From: an uncultured Oribacterium sp.
GTDB taxonomy: Bacteria; Bacillota; Clostridia; Lachnospirales; Lachnospiraceae
Reading direction: 5' to 3'
DNA: 64,000 nt
NCBI GenBank assembly: GCA_946413525.1
Contig: CAMKKZ010000009.1
Location: 1 to 64,000, forward strand
Shown: in pieces, positions 62,133-64,000 of the stretch
Position numbering within the stretch: position 1 is the stretch's first letter
How the letters are laid out: every line of letters starts with the position of its first letter
Made by a program: the position numbers and the translations under genes
Notes under the pieces: model-generated
What the model was told of the DNA's origin: nothing
What the model saw: the letters and a program-made list of their open reading frames with translations, nothing else
The model's database searches: none

Positions 62133-62206
62133 ACGCCGGAAACGCTTTCCGAGCACAGTCCCTTTCATAAACGCCGGAAACGCTTTCCGGGCACAGTCCC
62201 TTTCAA
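62099..62206. repeat. 38/39-bp duplication across the stop of the FAD oxidoreductase gene
   Basis: GGAAACGCTTTTCCGGGCAC...CCCTTTCATAAACGCC begins inside the gene at 62099, then recurs at 62138 and 62176, each copy carrying the stop. Confidence 0.9.
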
Positions 62207-62296
62207 ATTATTTATAGTTCCTCTTGAATTTTAGACTTGTTTCCAGGAGCATCCGCATTCGAAGCCTGCTCTTTAACTCAGGATGAAGTTTCCGGC

Positions 62297-62389
62297 TTCA
62301 TACTTTGACTTAATGCCGCAGGCGTTGAGTCCCATTTGTGTCGCGCCAGCGGCACAAATGAAGTATGAAAAGCTTGCTTTTCATACTTC
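62297..62389. repeat. three-arm structured repeat, copy F
   Basis: Cleanest unit: CTTCATACTTTGACTTAATGCC, GGCGTTGAGTC, CATTTGTG-TCGCGCCAGCGG-CACAAATG, AAGTATGAAAAGC and the alternative hairpin with GCTTTTCATACTT. Sits between convergent genes. Confidence 0.9.
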
Positions 62390-62515
62390 CGCGGCACTGA
62401 TGAGCGCGGGAATTTCCTTTGCCAGGGTGATGACGTTTTCAAAATTAAAGGCATCCGGCTTCTTAGCTTCTTAAGAATTGCCTCCCGGTCCCCGCTGTAA
62501 GTAAATTTGACTGCC
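62384..62515 (-). pseudogene. short frameshifted coding remnant
   Basis: The minus strand reads GDREAILKKL, then in a shifted frame DAFNFENVITLAKEIPALIS and AAEV stop. It looks like the C-terminus of a protein with one indel, overlapping the end of the TPR gene's leader-free 3' side. Family unknown. Confidence 0.35.
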
Positions 62516-64000
62516 CTACCATATTCTATGAACTGCGCCATTCTCCACAAAGATGCCGATGGGTCCAATATCAGGCCGGGCGTCTCCCGAGTGCCTTAGA
62601 TTAAAAGCATACACAAAGGGAGAGGATTCCAGGAGCTGCTCCCTGTCAAAGGCCCACTCATCCACCTCGGAAGATACATAAAAAACACTGACCCAGATCT
62701 CCGAAATACTATCCGAAATCTGTACCAGATAGGCTGTTGCCCTGTGCCTCCGCTCCATTTTCCTGATCTCATTTAAAATGGCCTGGTCCCTGTCATCCTC
62801 AGGAACAGGCGGAAATGTTCCGTATTCATCATCGCTTGTAAAGGAAACTGTGCTGTCCTGTAAAAATCTCTTCAGTGCATCCTCGTCAAGACCCATCATC
62901 GTCAGTATCTTAAGACGAAGGGCCGCTTCCTTCCGACGCGTCCTTTTGTCTGCTCTCGCGTTCTTGACATATTTGGGAAATTCTTTTATCTCCCTCAGAA
63001 AAGCCGCATAGCTTTGCGTCTCACTGCTCTCTATATTCACAGGAGCTTCCCCTTTCCCGCTCTCCGGATTCACAGTGGTTCCCGCCTCACTGCTCTCTAT
63101 ATTCACAGTGATTTCCGGCCCCTGTAATTGCCGGCTGACCGATGCCGTGTCATATGCAGTGTCATATCCATATGGCTCCTCCTTTACAGTATTTTCCGGC
63201 TGCTTTAATTCGGGACCGGCAGATGCGTCGTCGCGTCCATACGGTTCCACAAAGCCCAACTGTAATGCCGTTTCTATACAAAGGAGTCCTTCGGAAGCAT
63301 CCTGCCTGCAGCCGTTTCCCTTCAATCGGCACAGTCCCCAATAATAGAAAGCCTCCCCCGCCTTCGGGTTTTGATGACCTCTTTCTTCGATCATTTTCAA
63401 AAAGGAGCGTATATCTTCCTTTTCTTCAAAACAATTATCCATGAGTCCCTCGGCCGCTTCCTTAAAGCACCAAAGAGCATTTACATCACATGAAACCGAA
63501 GGATGCTCAAACAGGAGTTTCCCCAGATGTATTCTGATCTCATCAGGCTCAGGGAGTTCCCCATCTTCATGGATCAATAATACTCCCTCCCTGTCATTCC
63601 CTATCGGATAAGACCATTCAGCTTCATTTTTTTCATCAAAAACTTCACTGCCAAGCGCAGCGAGAAATGCTTCCGCCGCATCCTTCATGTTGCCCTCTTT
63701 TTCATTGTATTCCGCAAGCCGGACCCATCCATAATACAAATTCGCCCTGTCAGCAAGCTTCTCATAAAGATAGTGGAACTCATACGGATCCGTCGCCTCG
63801 CCATTACCCTTCTCCAGGAAAGAGACCAGCTTTCTAAAGGCCGGCAGATAATTAGCATGAACAGCTTTCCGATAAAGACGAACAGCCTCTTCGGGCTGAT
63901 GGAAACAAAGCTCATAAAGACGCCCCGCGCGGTAATACCCCTCCGGATCGAAAAGCCGGGCAGCCTTCATGTAAAAATCAAGGGCTTTATAAGGATCCGT
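62516..64000 (-). CDS. Sel1/TPR-repeat protein (5' end outside window)
   Basis: The frame is open to the window edge, so at least 494 residues. Sel1-type helical repeats run through the first half: AARLFDPEGYYRAGRLYELC, EEAVRLYRKAVHANYLPAF, AFYYWGLCRLKGNGCRQDAS. A linker near residues 265-330 contains repeated VNIESSE / VNPESGK units encoded by a short minisatellite. The C-terminal domain (DQAILNEIRKMERRHRATAY, SDSISEIWVSVFYVSSEVDE) is not recognised. No enzymatic motif; likely a protein-interaction scaffold. Confidence 0.7.
   Translation of the reverse strand, partial: TDPYKALDFYMKAARLFDPEGYYRAGRLYELCFHQPEEAVRLYRKAVHANYLPAFRKLVSFLEKGNGEATDPYEFHYLYEKLADRANLYYGWVRLAEYNEKEGNMKDAAEAFLAALGSEVFDEKNEAEWSYPIGNDREGVLLIHEDGELPEPDEIRIHLGKLLFEHPSVSCDVNALWCFKEAAEGLMDNCFEEKEDIRSFLKMIEERGHQNPKAGEAFYYWGLCRLKGNGCRQDASEGLLCIETALQLGFVEPYGRDDASAGPELKQPENTVKEEPYGYDTAYDTASVSRQLQGPEITVNIESSEAGTTVNPESGKGEAPVNIESSETQSYAAFLREIKEFPKYVKNARADKRTRRKEAALRLKILTMMGLDEDALKRFLQDSTVSFTSDDEYGTFPPVPEDDRDQAILNEIRKMERRHRATAYLVQISDSISEIWVSVFYVSSEVDEWAFDREQLLESSPFVYAFNLRHSGDARPDIGPIGIFVENGAVHRIW

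Overview
The window looks like a chromosomal stretch of an anaerobic gut- or rumen-type Clostridium relative, most likely Lachnospiraceae. This is inferred from the gene families (Rpn nucleases, AAA/PD-(D/E)XK proteins, SpoIIE phosphatase, a tungsten/molybdenum aldehyde oxidoreductase complex), the AGGAGG-type ribosome sites and the mid-range GC. No 16S rRNA gene is present, so the genus cannot be given.

Layout. 0-0.9 kb: decayed end of an integrative element (topoisomerase III C-terminus and a duplicated, frameshifted accessory gene). 0.9-9.6 kb: acetyltransferase, MFS and MATE exporters, a REP-associated tyrosine transposase (RAYT) among its palindromes, and an esterase lipoprotein. 9.9-17.6 kb: a large helicase-nuclease and a membrane-anchored zinc-ribbon protein, divergently arranged. 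18-24 kb: amidohydrolase, FliD-like protein, tRNA-Leu(AAG) and a cNMP-binding SpoIIE phosphatase. 24-30.3 kb: a PI3/4-kinase-like protein and a translationally coupled sigma factor / membrane protein / PrsW cluster whose PrsW gene is frameshifted. 31-34.3 kb: two small lipoprotein-like precursors sharing a C-terminal tail, followed by a radical SAM-SPASM-JAMM fusion; this is the best candidate for an undescribed system. 34.5-36.4 kb: flavin reductase and remnants of toxin/antitoxin- and TOPRIM-type genes. 36.6-48.9 kb: secreted repeat proteins, MazG, a 721-aa orphan, and two genes broken by in-frame stops. 49.3-62.1 kb: an aldehyde:ferredoxin oxidoreductase complex (ferredoxin, AOR, MoaD, NuoE-, NuoF- and NuoG-like subunits) divergent from a LysR regulator, two MoeA-type genes and an FAD/[2Fe-2S] oxidoreductase. 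62.5-64 kb: a Sel1/TPR protein running off the window.

The second theme is repeat content. At least five dispersed families occur: a 62-bp REP palindrome with its RAYT; a 69-bp hairpin repeat that often ends at the ribosome site of the next gene and is translated in frame inside a sigma factor; a three-arm structured repeat; a 99-bp TA-flanked MITE for which the window also holds an empty site; and a GTAACTGTTCA palindrome. Many genes also carry in-frame minisatellites (9-, 12- or 17-aa units), and several gene ends are tandemly duplicated across the stop codon. Pseudogenes are frequent.

Working together: the AOR complex would oxidise aldehydes to acids and pass electrons to NAD and/or ferredoxin; MoaD and the MoeA proteins supply its pyranopterin cofactor and LysR probably controls it. 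The radical SAM-JAMM protein probably modifies and perhaps cleaves the conserved tails of the two preceding small proteins.
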